Positions 26,496 to 34,489 of a stretch of DNA of 64,000 nucleotides are shown here, piece by piece. The notes beneath the pieces were generated by a model. The model did no database searches. It saw only the letters and a list, made by a program, of their open reading frames with translations, and was not told where the DNA came from. Origin of the DNA: an uncultured Marinoscillum sp. (GTDB lineage Bacteria > Bacteroidota > Bacteroidia > Cytophagales > MED-G16); assembly GCA_902633975.1 (NCBI GenBank), contig CACPHX010000005.1, positions 17,481 to 81,480 on the forward strand, given 5' to 3'. How positions within the stretch are numbered: the stretch's first letter is position 1; every line of letters starts with the position of its first letter. A program made the translations under genes and the position numbers.

Positions 26496-27514
26496 GTATC
26501 TTCTATTAAATAAGTCCCATCGTAAACGTTGAAACCATTCTTTGACCAATAGGCAAGTTTTGGAGGATTATCTTTTTTTTCTTTAATTGACGCACAGCCA
26601 ACCTCACCATCCTTACTTACTGCCACAATTTTATCATTAAAATTTATGTTTTTTGTTCCACCGTTGATGTCGACAATTCTTTTACATAAAGCTTCACAGG
26701 CTTCTTGGGGAGATTTACCTGATCTCATCTGCTCAACAACATAAAATGAACCACAGGTTCTCAATATTTCCTCACCTCTCCCAGTTGCACCAGCCGCTCC
26801 AACTTCATTGTCAACATAAAGACCAGCTCCGATAATAGGGGAGTCTCCAACTCTTCCAGGTATCTTGTAAGCTAATCCACTGGTTGTTGTGATTCCTGCA
26901 ACGTCTCCAGAAGAATCAACTCCAAGAACATTAATTGTCCCTGTTATCCTCTTCTCGTTATAGTTATTGTCTTCTGGTGGAAACCAGTCGTCTTTATCAG
27001 ATAAGTTTTCTTTCCATCTTAGCCAAATTTTTCTAGCTCTTTCAGTGAGTAAATTTTCAACTTTAAAACCATGAGCAATAGCAAATTTCTGAGCACCAGG
27101 ACCAACAATATGAATATGGTCTGTTCTTTCCATAACAAGTCTGGCGACAGAGCAAGGTGTTTTGATTCCTTCTATTGATGCAACAGATCCACAATTATGA
27201 GTTGGCCCGTACATTATTGATGCATCGAGTTGCACAACACCATGTTCGTTAGGTAGACCACCGTACCCAACAGAGGTATCATCAGGATCAAGTTCTGTAA
27301 CATTTGCGGATTTTTCAATTGCGTCAAGTAATTTTCCACTACTAGATAATATATCCCACCCAGGTTTTAAAACTTTTTCTCCCCACTGTTCACCTCTACT
27401 ACATATTATGATAGGATTATCTTTCTTCTTCGATTTTGCTGAAACTTGAGATGCTAGAGGTAAAGCTGCACCAACTGTTGATATTTTTTTTATAAATTTT
27501 CTTCTTGTAGTCAT
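26492..27514 (-). CDS. N4-(beta-N-acetylglucosaminyl)-L-asparaginase (Ntn hydrolase)
   Basis: A 340-residue member of the glycosylasparaginase/isoaspartyl peptidase family. It begins with a twin-arginine-like leader (TTRRKFIKK, then a short hydrophobic stretch ending SQVSA), so it is exported folded. Family members self-cleave just before a Thr that becomes the nucleophile; here that is most likely the Thr of RITGTINVLGVD (about residue 154). Downstream GRVGDSPIIGAGLYVDNEVGAAGATGRGE (about 179-207) is the substrate-binding region. It removes asparagine from N-linked glycans, as in the Elizabethkingia enzyme. Its ATG overlaps the SMUG2-like gene stop by four bases. Confidence 0.87.
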   Translation of the reverse strand: MTTRRKFIKKISTVGAALPLASQVSAKSKKKDNPIIICSRGEQWGEKVLKPGWDILSSSGKLLDAIEKSANVTELDPDDTSVGYGGLPNEHGVVQLDASIMYGPTHNCGSVASIEGIKTPCSVARLVMERTDHIHIVGPGAQKFAIAHGFKVENLLTERARKIWLRWKENLSDKDDWFPPEDNNYNEKRITGTINVLGVDSSGDVAGITTTSGLAYKIPGRVGDSPIIGAGLYVDNEVGAAGATGRGEEILRTCGSFYVVEQMRSGKSPQEACEALCKRIVDINGGTKNINFNDKIVAVSKDGEVGCASIKEKKDNPPKLAYWSKNGFNVYDGTYLIEDT

Positions 27515-28182
27515 AACTTTATGTTTGATAGTTTAGTAACATATTCATCTAAATACTCTTTTTTCATTTTCATCTTGTACTGTAATATCCATCTAGGATG
27601 AGGCAACGTGATGAAATTATTAAAGAATTTATACTCTTTGTTTATCATTTCAAAAAATTTTTGATTTTTTCCTTTTCCTATTAAGATACATACTGATTTA
27701 TCACTTAATTTATCTCTTTGGATTTTGATCCAATCTACTATAGTATTTTTCCAACTTTTTGTGAGAGATATATCATCATAATAATTTAGGTTTTTATTGT
27801 TCTTGATAAATCCAAAAGGGCAAATACTTGTAATTAAAAATTTTTTATAAAATAATTTAGGACCACCATAAAGTTTGATCATTTCATAAATAAATGTTGA
27901 GCTGAGCTCTTTTTTAAGAGCTAATTTTGAGTCTATACCACAATGATTTTTAAGATGATAAGGATCAGTAAATGGGATTCCAGTTAAACCTCCTCCAAGT
28001 CTTCCGGGATTAATTCCAAACAGTAAAATTCTTTTATTATTGTCGTAAAAAAATTTATTATAGAATTTTTTTGTAACCCTTATACCTTCATCATCTGAAT
28101 AAGGATCAAGAATTTTGATAGATTTTGGAACAGCTTTGGATTTTAGATTAATGATAAAATCAATAAAATTCTCATTAATCAT
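27511..28182 (-). CDS. SMUG2-like uracil-DNA glycosylase superfamily protein
   Basis: A 223-residue protein of the uracil-DNA glycosylase superfamily, closest in motif pattern to the SMUG2 group. Motif 1 is LLFGINPGRLGGGLTGIPF (about 53-71), with Asn in place of the catalytic Asp of family 1 enzymes. Motif 2 is TLPHPRWILQ (about 193-202), carrying the conserved His-Pro. CPFGF lies between them. It should flip out damaged bases (uracil or deaminated bases) from DNA. Its gene overlaps the glycosylasparaginase start by four bases and follows DUF2911 by seven, so it appears to ride in an unrelated transcript. Confidence 0.8.
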   Translation of the reverse strand: MINENFIDFIINLKSKAVPKSIKILDPYSDDEGIRVTKKFYNKFFYDNNKRILLFGINPGRLGGGLTGIPFTDPYHLKNHCGIDSKLALKKELSSTFIYEMIKLYGGPKLFYKKFLITSICPFGFIKNNKNLNYYDDISLTKSWKNTIVDWIKIQRDKLSDKSVCILIGKGKNQKFFEMINKEYKFFNNFITLPHPRWILQYKMKMKKEYLDEYVTKLSNIKL

Positions 28183-28189
28183 AAAAATT

Positions 28190-28837
28190 TTACTCTAATG
28201 TTTTAGCAAATCTTTCTAGGTGTTCATCAGTCATGGTATCAACCTCAAACCTGATTATCATGTTTTCCCATAACATTGAAACTATTGCAACTTTATTATC
28301 ATTGGGATCAATTCTATAAAACAATCTTTCGATACCTGCTTCCCAGCTAAAGGGTTCAACCTCAAATGAGTGAGACATATCTTCCTTATATTTTTTCATG
28401 TCGACTTTTCCATCTTTGTAGTAGTCGTATGGAAAACCCACAGCTCCTTCCTTCCACAATCTTGGAGGCCTATCCTCTAAGTTTGTTAGATTTAGTTTAA
28501 CAATCCAATTCCCTTCTTTATTTGGTATCATCCTAACTACGTACTTACCAGCTCTCAGGGTCTTGCCAGCAACAGAGACATCAGTGGAAAATGACAGCAT
28601 GGTCGGACTATTGGCGCCTGCTCTCCATTCTTTACCGTAAGGAACCAATTCTCCAAAAATCTTTCTTCCTTTCATTCCTGGTGACGAGTAAGATACTGTA
28701 ATTTTTGTCATGCCAACATTTTGGCTTACAAAAGATTGAGGACTAGGCACTGGACTTAAGTATTGAGTTGCTCTTTGTGCAGACATACTGAAGCTGGAAG
28801 CAATAAATAAAGCTAATATTGAAAAATTTTTCATCAT
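28190..28837 (-). CDS. DUF2911 exported protein
   Basis: A 215-residue DUF2911 protein with a signal peptide (residues 1-20, SMSAQ). The domain is recognised from SPVPSPQSFVSQNVGMTKITVSYSSPGMKGR (about 28-58), GELVPYGKEWRAGANSPTMLSFSTDV and VNLT-like strands, a set typical of Bacteroidota. The function of DUF2911 is not known to me. Two ATG codons in a row (28837 and 28834) are both possible starts. A 31-base gap separates it from the exported 173-residue protein gene upstream. Confidence 0.85.
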   Translation of the reverse strand: MMKNFSILALFIASSFSMSAQRATQYLSPVPSPQSFVSQNVGMTKITVSYSSPGMKGRKIFGELVPYGKEWRAGANSPTMLSFSTDVSVAGKTLRAGKYVVRMIPNKEGNWIVKLNLTNLEDRPPRLWKEGAVGFPYDYYKDGKVDMKKYKEDMSHSFEVEPFSWEAGIERLFYRIDPNDNKVAIVSMLWENMIIRFEVDTMTDEHLERFAKTLE

Positions 28838-28868
28838 TTTGGTTTAATTAATCTTATTAAATATAGAA

Positions 28869-29387
28869 CTAATTTTTGCTTAAATTAAAATTACCAATTA
28901 AAATATTCTCTTGCTTCTCAAAACTATTTGGTCTCTCAAATCTCCCAATAAATGAAAATGGATTTCTATTCAATTTTGCATCTTGGAATTTATTACCTTT
29001 TCTCCATCTTAAAGCGGGCCATTCATTACATATTAAAGTAGAATTTGTTTTTAAAAGACAATCAGAATACTCTCCTCCATCGTTCTTAATACTCACTTCA
29101 GTAAAACTAATCCAACCAAATGGGTCAACAAATCCTGAAATGTTAAATGTTGTTGTAAAATTATCATAACTGGTAGACCCAGAAAAGGAGCAATTATTTG
29201 AATTATCTATTTTTAATATAAATGTGTGATTATCTCCAATTGCTGATCTTGGGCCAGAATAATTTAAACTTCCAGACCATTCCCCTAAAATTTCTTTATC
29301 AATATTTTTACAATTAACAACCTCCTGGTCTGAACATCTGTAAGTGCTACTAGCTAGAATAATAAATGCAATTTTAAAAATTTTCAT
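28869..29387 (-). CDS. Exported protein with 'STYRC' leader, paralog A
   Basis: A 172-residue exported protein of unknown function. ATG 29387 overlaps the upstream TGA as ATGA, so I prefer it to the ATG two codons earlier. The leader ends ILASSTYRCSD; Cys 18 would be a lipoprotein Cys, but Arg at -1 is outside the normal lipobox. The mature part is beta-rich, with GEWSGSLNYSG, a central GFVDPFGWISF, DGGEYSDC and CNEWPALRWRKG. The gene at 30280-30801 encodes a paralog with the same order: GTWRGNLNYTN, GTIDKYGWVEF, DGGEYTKC and CNQWPTVRWRPG. Several conserved Cys suggest disulfides. Confidence 0.7.
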   Translation of the reverse strand: MKIFKIAFIILASSTYRCSDQEVVNCKNIDKEILGEWSGSLNYSGPRSAIGDNHTFILKIDNSNNCSFSGSTSYDNFTTTFNISGFVDPFGWISFTEVSIKNDGGEYSDCLLKTNSTLICNEWPALRWRKGNKFQDAKLNRNPFSFIGRFERPNSFEKQENILIGNFNLSKN

Positions 29388-30280
29388 ATCCATAGATTAT
29401 TTGGATATTTTCCAATTTTAATTAATTCCCTAATTTTTTTTATTACGAGTTTTTTATCAGCTTGGTATGTAACTCCGAACCAATTCTCCTTAGTTTTCTG
29501 AACATATACTTTGTCTTTTATTAAATCGTTTACTAGATCAGGTATTAAAAATTCATTTTTAGGACTATTGAGATTATCAGATAAAAATTCTAAAAAATTA
29601 CCTCTTAATTTATTGAAAATGGTTTTCTGAAATCCAATTAGATTCATTGAAACCTCTGTACCTAATGGGTATTTAACATTAACTTCATTAAGTTTTCCAT
29701 TAATTATACTACCATTTATCTTTAATTCATGTGTTTCTTTTATACTTAGTAGATGATTTTTATTTGTTTGACAAATTCCTCTTGATACCCCCCCATAACT
29801 AGACAATGTATTCTCTATTAGGTAGCTTACAACACATGCCTGTATTTTATTTTTTTCAATGTATTTTAAGCTTTCTATAATTTTTACAAAAGCATTTCTT
29901 CCATAGAAGTCATCAGCATTTATTATACAGAATGAATTATTGATTGCGTTTTCACAACATAAAACTGCATGGCCTGTACCCCACGGTTTTTTTCTCGATT
30001 TGGGTAAATTATATTTTTCTAATCCGTAATTAGGGTCCTGAATTACAACTTCTAAATTACAATTTTGAATTTTTTCAAACTTTTTTTTGTATTTATTAAT
30101 AAAATAACCTTTAAGATTTAGTGATGATACAATAACTATTTGATTAAAACCTGTTTTTAAGGCATCATATATAGAGTAATCTAGCAGAGACTCATTATTT
30201 GGTCCAAATGAATCAACTTGTTTTAATCCACCGTATCTGCTTCCTAATCCACCAGCCATGATAACGAGTGAGAAGTTCAC
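29384..30280 (-). CDS. Sugar-nucleotide-type nucleotidyltransferase
   Basis: A 298-residue NTP_transferase protein. MAGGLGSRYGGLKQVDSFG (about 8-26) is the nucleotide-binding loop and signature Lys. NADDFYGRNAF (about 116-126) carries the metal-binding Asp of the second motif, and YLIENTLSSYGGVSRGIC follows. Most relatives join a sugar or cofactor phosphate to a nucleotide; the exact product cannot be told. It starts with GTG, whose first base is the last base of the TAG stop of paralog B upstream, and its TGA overlaps the ATG of paralog A. The three genes are therefore almost certainly one transcript. Confidence 0.83.
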   Translation of the reverse strand: MNFSLVIMAGGLGSRYGGLKQVDSFGPNNESLLDYSIYDALKTGFNQIVIVSSLNLKGYFINKYKKKFEKIQNCNLEVVIQDPNYGLEKYNLPKSRKKPWGTGHAVLCCENAINNSFCIINADDFYGRNAFVKIIESLKYIEKNKIQACVVSYLIENTLSSYGGVSRGICQTNKNHLLSIKETHELKINGSIINGKLNEVNVKYPLGTEVSMNLIGFQKTIFNKLRGNFLEFLSDNLNSPKNEFLIPDLVNDLIKDKVYVQKTKENWFGVTYQADKKLVIKKIRELIKIGKYPNNLWI

Positions 30281-30801
30281 TAGTCTTTAGCAATTTGGTA
30301 ATTACCATTAACTGAACCACTTCTCCAGCCACCAGCTGAAAAAAATTCTCCCTGAAGAACAAAAGGATCAGACCTAAATCTTGCTTCATGATATTTTACA
30401 CCTGGTCTCCATCTGACAGTTGGCCATTGGTTACAAGGATTATTCCAACTTGAAGTAGATTCAGAGGTGCACTTTGTATATTCACCACCATCAATCTCAT
30501 ATGAAGTTTCCATAAACTCCACCCATCCATATTTATCAATCGTTCCAGATACAACAAATGATGTACCTGACTCTTCAAAAGCACTTATTCCCTGAAACTT
30601 ACATCCATTGGATGAAATAATGGATAATGTTATGTTATGTAATGCTCCATTTGCCTGAAAATTTGTGTAATTTAAATTACCTCTCCATGTTCCAATCATA
30701 TCTGAAGTAGCCTTAGCACAATCTATTGTGAGCTCGTCTTCAGCGCATCTGTAGGTACTGCTAGCAAGTATGATAAAAACAAAAAATGAAGAAATTTTCA
30801 T
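30280..30801 (-). CDS. Exported protein with 'STYRC' leader, paralog B
   Basis: A 173-residue exported protein, paralogous to the product of 28869-29387. The leader MKISSFFVFIILASSTYRCAE shares the exact ILASSTYRC with paralog A, though the codons differ, so the peptide and not just the DNA has been kept. Central WVEFMETSYEIDGGEYTKC and CNQWPTVRWRPGVKYHEARFRSDPF align with the paralog. The ending VNGNYQIAKD matches IGNFNLSKN of the paralog. It heads the three-gene set with the nucleotidyltransferase. Function unknown. Confidence 0.7.
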   Translation of the reverse strand: MKISSFFVFIILASSTYRCAEDELTIDCAKATSDMIGTWRGNLNYTNFQANGALHNITLSIISSNGCKFQGISAFEESGTSFVVSGTIDKYGWVEFMETSYEIDGGEYTKCTSESTSSWNNPCNQWPTVRWRPGVKYHEARFRSDPFVLQGEFFSAGGWRSGSVNGNYQIAKD

Positions 30802-30912
30802 TTTGTAAAACTAATTTTTTAAGATAAAAATGCCAAAGATTGATATCATATTATAACGAGATAGAGTAAAGTATGTTGTAAATTGTGAGTTCATAATACA
30901 TAATCAAATGAT

Positions 30913-32688
30913 ATGAAAATACATCTACTAGATTGGTCAATTATAATATTATTTTTTATAGTTTTTATAATTATTGGACTTATTTCGTCCAAAACGTCCT
31001 CTAAAAATAGTAAAGAATATTTTCTGTCTGGGAGAAATATGCCATGGTGGCTTTTAGGGATTTCAATGGTTGCTACAACATTTTCTGCTGATACACCAAA
31101 TTTAGTTGCAAACATTGTTAGGGAAAAAGGTGTTTCAGGTAATTGGTCCTGGTGGGCTTTTTTACTAACTGGAATGTTTACTGTTTATTTATATTCCAAA
31201 TTATGGAGAAGATCAAAAGTTTTGACAGATTTGGAGTTTTATGAGATTAGATATAGTGGGAAAGAAGCAATTTTTTTGAGAGCATTTAGAGCAATCTACC
31301 TTGGTGTATTTTTTAATGTGATGATTATGGCTTCAGTTTGTCTTGCTGGCATTAAAATAGGTGGAATACTTCTTGGTTTAACCCCTTTTGAATGTATTTT
31401 CTACTCCTCACTAGTTACTGTCTTATATAGTACAGTTGGAGGTTTAAGAGGTGTAATTTATACGGATTTAATTCAATTTTTTGTTGCAATGGTTGGTTCG
31501 ATATGGGCAACATATTACATAATTAACTTAGAAGAAATTGGAGGATTAGGAAGCATGTTGTCACATTCAAGTGTTATTGATAAACTAAGTTTTTTTCCGT
31601 CAGCAGATGATACTGAACAGTTTTTAATTGTTTTAATCATTCCTATTGCTGTACAGTGGTGGGCAGTATGGTATCCTGGTGCTGAACCCGGTGGTGGAGG
31701 TTATATAGCCCAAAGGATGTTGTCAGCAAAGAATGAAAAAAATGCAATCTATTCAACTTTATTATTTAATGTGATGCATTATGTAATAAGGCCATGGCCG
31801 TGGATATTAATTGCTTTATCCTCATTAATATTATTTCCAAATCTGGATAGTATTGCTACAGCTTTTCCTCAAATTGATAAAAGTATTATTGGAAATGACA
31901 TTGCATATCCAGCAATGTTATCCTTATTACCCAAAGGTTTGTTAGGTGTTGTTCTTGCATCATTAATTGCTGCCTTTATGAGCACAATTTCAAGTCACTT
32001 AAATTGGGGTGCATCCTATATTTCTATTGATTTTTACAAGAGGTTCATTAAAAGAAATGCATCAGAGAAAGAAATTGTTACAATAGGTAAAATTTCAACC
32101 ATCTTTTTAATGATTTTAGCTGGTCTTGTCGCATTGCAACTTAGTGATTCTTTGGGAGCTTTTAATATACTATTACAAATTGGAGCAGGAACAGGATCAA
32201 TTTTTTTACTAAGATGGTTTTGGTGGAGAGTTAATGCATTTAGTGAAATAACAGGTATGTTGATTTCTTTTGTTGTTGCGATTTACTTTGAATGGATTCA
32301 TGAAAACTTATTTGGGACTCCTCTAGAAGAATACCTTGAACTTTTAATTGGAATTGGTATAACTACATTTTCTTGGATATTAGTAACACTACTTACTCGG
32401 CCAACTGAGAAAAATAAGCTTATTAAATTCTATAATTCAATTAAGCCCTATGGAATAGGCTGGTCGGGATTTATTCAAAAATATAATTTGAAAAAAATTG
32501 ATAGTAATGATTCTTTAATGAATGACCTTTTTTTAATATTTCTAGGTGTCATAATGATATATTTTGGTTTGTTTGGAATTGGATTTATTTTATATAATCA
32601 AATAATTTACGGTATCATACTTTTGTCTATATCCTTAATATCATTCTCTTTAACAAATTATATTATGTTAAAATATAAATTGAGATAA
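30913..32688 (+). CDS. Sodium/solute symporter, SSS family
   Basis: A 591-residue transporter with about 13 membrane segments. Family marks are EYFLSGRNMPWWLLGISMVATTFSAD (about 36-61), FEFYEIR-like LEFYEIRYSG, YSTVGGLRGVIYTDLIQF (about 176-193) and AEPGGGGYIAQRMLSAKNEKNA (about 258-279). It is diverged from the symporter at 1366-3063 and has an unusually Trp-rich segment (QWWAVWYPGAEPGGGG). The substrate is unknown. It lies 125 bases upstream of proteorhodopsin on the same strand. Cation-coupled uptake next to a light-driven pump is suggestive, but the space between them contains room for a separate promoter. Confidence 0.87.
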   Translation: MKIHLLDWSIIILFFIVFIIIGLISSKTSSKNSKEYFLSGRNMPWWLLGISMVATTFSADTPNLVANIVREKGVSGNWSWWAFLLTGMFTVYLYSKLWRRSKVLTDLEFYEIRYSGKEAIFLRAFRAIYLGVFFNVMIMASVCLAGIKIGGILLGLTPFECIFYSSLVTVLYSTVGGLRGVIYTDLIQFFVAMVGSIWATYYIINLEEIGGLGSMLSHSSVIDKLSFFPSADDTEQFLIVLIIPIAVQWWAVWYPGAEPGGGGYIAQRMLSAKNEKNAIYSTLLFNVMHYVIRPWPWILIALSSLILFPNLDSIATAFPQIDKSIIGNDIAYPAMLSLLPKGLLGVVLASLIAAFMSTISSHLNWGASYISIDFYKRFIKRNASEKEIVTIGKISTIFLMILAGLVALQLSDSLGAFNILLQIGAGTGSIFLLRWFWWRVNAFSEITGMLISFVVAIYFEWIHENLFGTPLEEYLELLIGIGITTFSWILVTLLTRPTEKNKLIKFYNSIKPYGIGWSGFIQKYNLKKIDSNDSLMNDLFLIFLGVIMIYFGLFGIGFILYNQIIYGIILLSISLISFSLTNYIMLKYKLR

Positions 32689-32761
32689 TATAATTTGGAA
32701 ATTAATTTATTATCGAAATAAGTTATAGAAAACCTTTTTTAAATATTAACGTTTTAATATA

Positions 32762-32781
32762 AAATGTCTAAATTGACATTT
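32762..32781. promoter_or_regulatory. Inverted repeat upstream of proteorhodopsin
   Basis: AAATGTC (32762-32768) and GACATTT (32775-32781) form perfect seven-base arms around TAAATT. The repeat lies 33 bases before the proteorhodopsin ATG in a 125-base intergenic space. It could be an operator for a light- or redox-responsive regulator, or a weak 5' hairpin. A TTGACA string is part of the right arm, but no convincing -7 box follows it. Confidence 0.4.
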
Positions 32782-32813
32782 AATTAATAATATTATTAAC
32801 CAAACGATCAATT

Positions 32814-33545
32814 ATGAATACGTTAAATTTTATACTTGGAGCAAGTTTACAACCAGGCGATTTTACTGGTTTTACTTTCTTCATAGGATCCGTTTCAATG
32901 TTAGCAGCTACTGTGTTCTTTTTAGTACAACATGGTCAGGTTGACAAGAAATTTAAGGATTCAATGCTTGTTGCAGCTTTAATTACTGGTATTGCAGCTG
33001 TACATTATTATTACATGAGAGACCAGTGGGCTGAAGGTCTAGGTTCACCAACTGAACTTAGATATGTAGACTGGATTTTAACAGTACCGCTAATGGTTGT
33101 AGAGTTTGCTCTATTAACAGGAGTTGGTATGTCAAAATTATTCTGGTTATCAGTTGTTATGTTAGTTACAGGTTACTTTGGTGAATCTGGCGTTACTGGT
33201 GTTTTAGATGCTCAGATTTGGGGAGCTATCTCAGGTGCTGCATATTTTGTTATGGCATATGAGGTTGGTTGTCTTAGAGTTTTCAGTGACACGGCTCCTT
33301 CTGGTGCTGTAGGTGATGCTCTTGCAAATGCTAAAGGTAAAATACCTGCTGCTGGTAAAATGTTACAATGGTTTGTTTTAGTAGGTTGGGCAATTTATCC
33401 ATTAGGATATATGATGGGAACAGATGGATGGTATTCCGGTGCTGTTGCAGCTCTTCCTTTAGATATGGACATTGTATATAATATCGGTGATGCTATAAAC
33501 AAAATTGGATTCGGTATGGCTGTATGGACAGCTGCAAGAGACTAA
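32814..33545 (+). CDS. Proteorhodopsin, light-driven proton pump
   Basis: A 243-residue seven-helix retinal protein of the inner membrane. Retinal binds K230 in NKIGFGMAVW. The pump triad is D86-T90-E97 in RYVDWILTVPLMVVEF (Schiff-base counterion, Thr and proton donor), and H64 matches the proteorhodopsin His that pairs with the counterion. This is the proton-pump set, not the NDQ set of Na+ pumps. M94 sits at the spectral tuning site (105 in green proteorhodopsin), which in Flavobacteria goes with green absorption. In helix 5, IWGAISGAA places G137 where bacteriorhodopsin has W138, a small residue that can open the retinal to a carotenoid. It has its own terminator; blh follows. Confidence 0.98.
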   Translation: MNTLNFILGASLQPGDFTGFTFFIGSVSMLAATVFFLVQHGQVDKKFKDSMLVAALITGIAAVHYYYMRDQWAEGLGSPTELRYVDWILTVPLMVVEFALLTGVGMSKLFWLSVVMLVTGYFGESGVTGVLDAQIWGAISGAAYFVMAYEVGCLRVFSDTAPSGAVGDALANAKGKIPAAGKMLQWFVLVGWAIYPLGYMMGTDGWYSGAVAALPLDMDIVYNIGDAINKIGFGMAVWTAARD

Positions 33546-33570
33546 TTTTAAATAGCTATTTAAAAATTAA

Positions 33571-33599
33571 AAGGTGAGGTTTTCCTCACCTTTTTTTTT
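33571..33599 (+). terminator. Rho-independent terminator after proteorhodopsin
   Basis: A perfect nine-base-pair stem (AAGGTGAGG with CCTCACCTT), TTTT loop and a run of nine T starts 26 bases after the rhodopsin stop. The blh ATG follows only eleven bases beyond the T run. It probably makes a short, abundant rhodopsin mRNA, with partial read-through into blh. Confidence 0.92.
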
Positions 33600-33609
33600 A
33601 TATTTTCTG

Positions 33610-34485
33610 ATGATTTTAAATAAAAATTATATTTTAACTTCCAAAATAATAGGATTAATTTTTGCATTATGCCTAATATTTTTTAGTGCTGAAAACTCAT
33701 ATTCAATAATAATTTTTATACTAGTGATGTTGTCCATCGGAATACCTCATGGCTCAGTGGATCATATAATTGCATTTATAAATCCTAAAACAAGGATATT
33801 CAAGAACAAATTAAGTTTTTTTACGATTTATTTATTATTGATATTTATAAATATTTTAATATGGATTTTGTCTCCCTATTTAGGATTATTTACTTTTTTA
33901 GTTATTTCTTGTTATCATTTTGGAGAAACGCAGGTAATTGGGTTCAACGATACTAAAAATAAGTTTTTGAACTTTGTTGTTGGAGCAAATATCTTATTAT
34001 CCTTATTTCTAAATAATATTTTTGAGCTACAAATTATATTGAGTGAATTTACTCTATTTAGTTTAGTTGACTTATCACAATTTGATAAAACCTTTTTTTT
34101 ATTAGTTTCTATTGCAATTTTAATGATATCTATTGTTCAATTTAAAATAAAAAAAAAAGTACCTCTTTATGCAGAGATGAGTGTGCTTTATCTTATTTTT
34201 TATCATACGGATATTTTAACCTCATTCTCATTATATTTTGGTTTTTCACACTCTCTTCCTATGTTAATTATGGAATATAAAGAGATGAAAGAAAAAAATT
34301 TTTTTTCATTTTATTTAAAGACTCTTCCCTTTACAATACTTGCAATTGTTTTTGCAATAATTCTATATTATTTTAATAATGACTTGCTGACGGCAGATAA
34401 TTTAATTCTATTCACTTTTATAGTAATATCTAGTCTAACACTTCCTCATGTCTTCATAATGAAGGATTTTGTTGAAAACAAATAG
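33610..34485 (+). CDS. blh: Beta-carotene 15,15'-dioxygenase, Brp/Blh family
   Basis: A 291-residue polytopic membrane protein that splits beta-carotene to retinal for the rhodopsin. Conserved His motifs thought to bind iron are SIGIPHGSVDH (about 47-57), SCYHFGETQ (about 99-107), FGFSHSLPM (about 213-221) and TLPHVFIM (about 276-283). I chose ATG 33610, because the longer open frame from 33574 begins inside the rhodopsin terminator hairpin and has no family support. Placement directly after proteorhodopsin is the usual Flavobacteria arrangement. No other carotenoid genes (crtB, crtI, crtY, crtZ) are in the window. Confidence 0.94.
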   Translation: MILNKNYILTSKIIGLIFALCLIFFSAENSYSIIIFILVMLSIGIPHGSVDHIIAFINPKTRIFKNKLSFFTIYLLLIFINILIWILSPYLGLFTFLVISCYHFGETQVIGFNDTKNKFLNFVVGANILLSLFLNNIFELQIILSEFTLFSLVDLSQFDKTFFLLVSIAILMISIVQFKIKKKVPLYAEMSVLYLIFYHTDILTSFSLYFGFSHSLPMLIMEYKEMKEKNFFSFYLKTLPFTILAIVFAIILYYFNNDLLTADNLILFTFIVISSLTLPHVFIMKDFVENK

Positions 34486-34489
34486 AATT

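Noticed and set aside
32773..32801. Sigma-70-like promoter with TTGACA before proteorhodopsin
   Set aside because: TTGACA is part of an inverted repeat and no -10/-7 element lies at a proper distance; Bacteroidota also use a different consensus.
32814..33545. Sodium- or chloride-pumping rhodopsin
   Set aside because: The motif is D-T-E (86, 90, 97), typical of proton pumps, not NDQ or NTQ.
33574..33609. Longer N-terminus for blh
   Set aside because: It would begin inside the terminator hairpin of the rhodopsin gene; ATG 33610 gives the expected protein.
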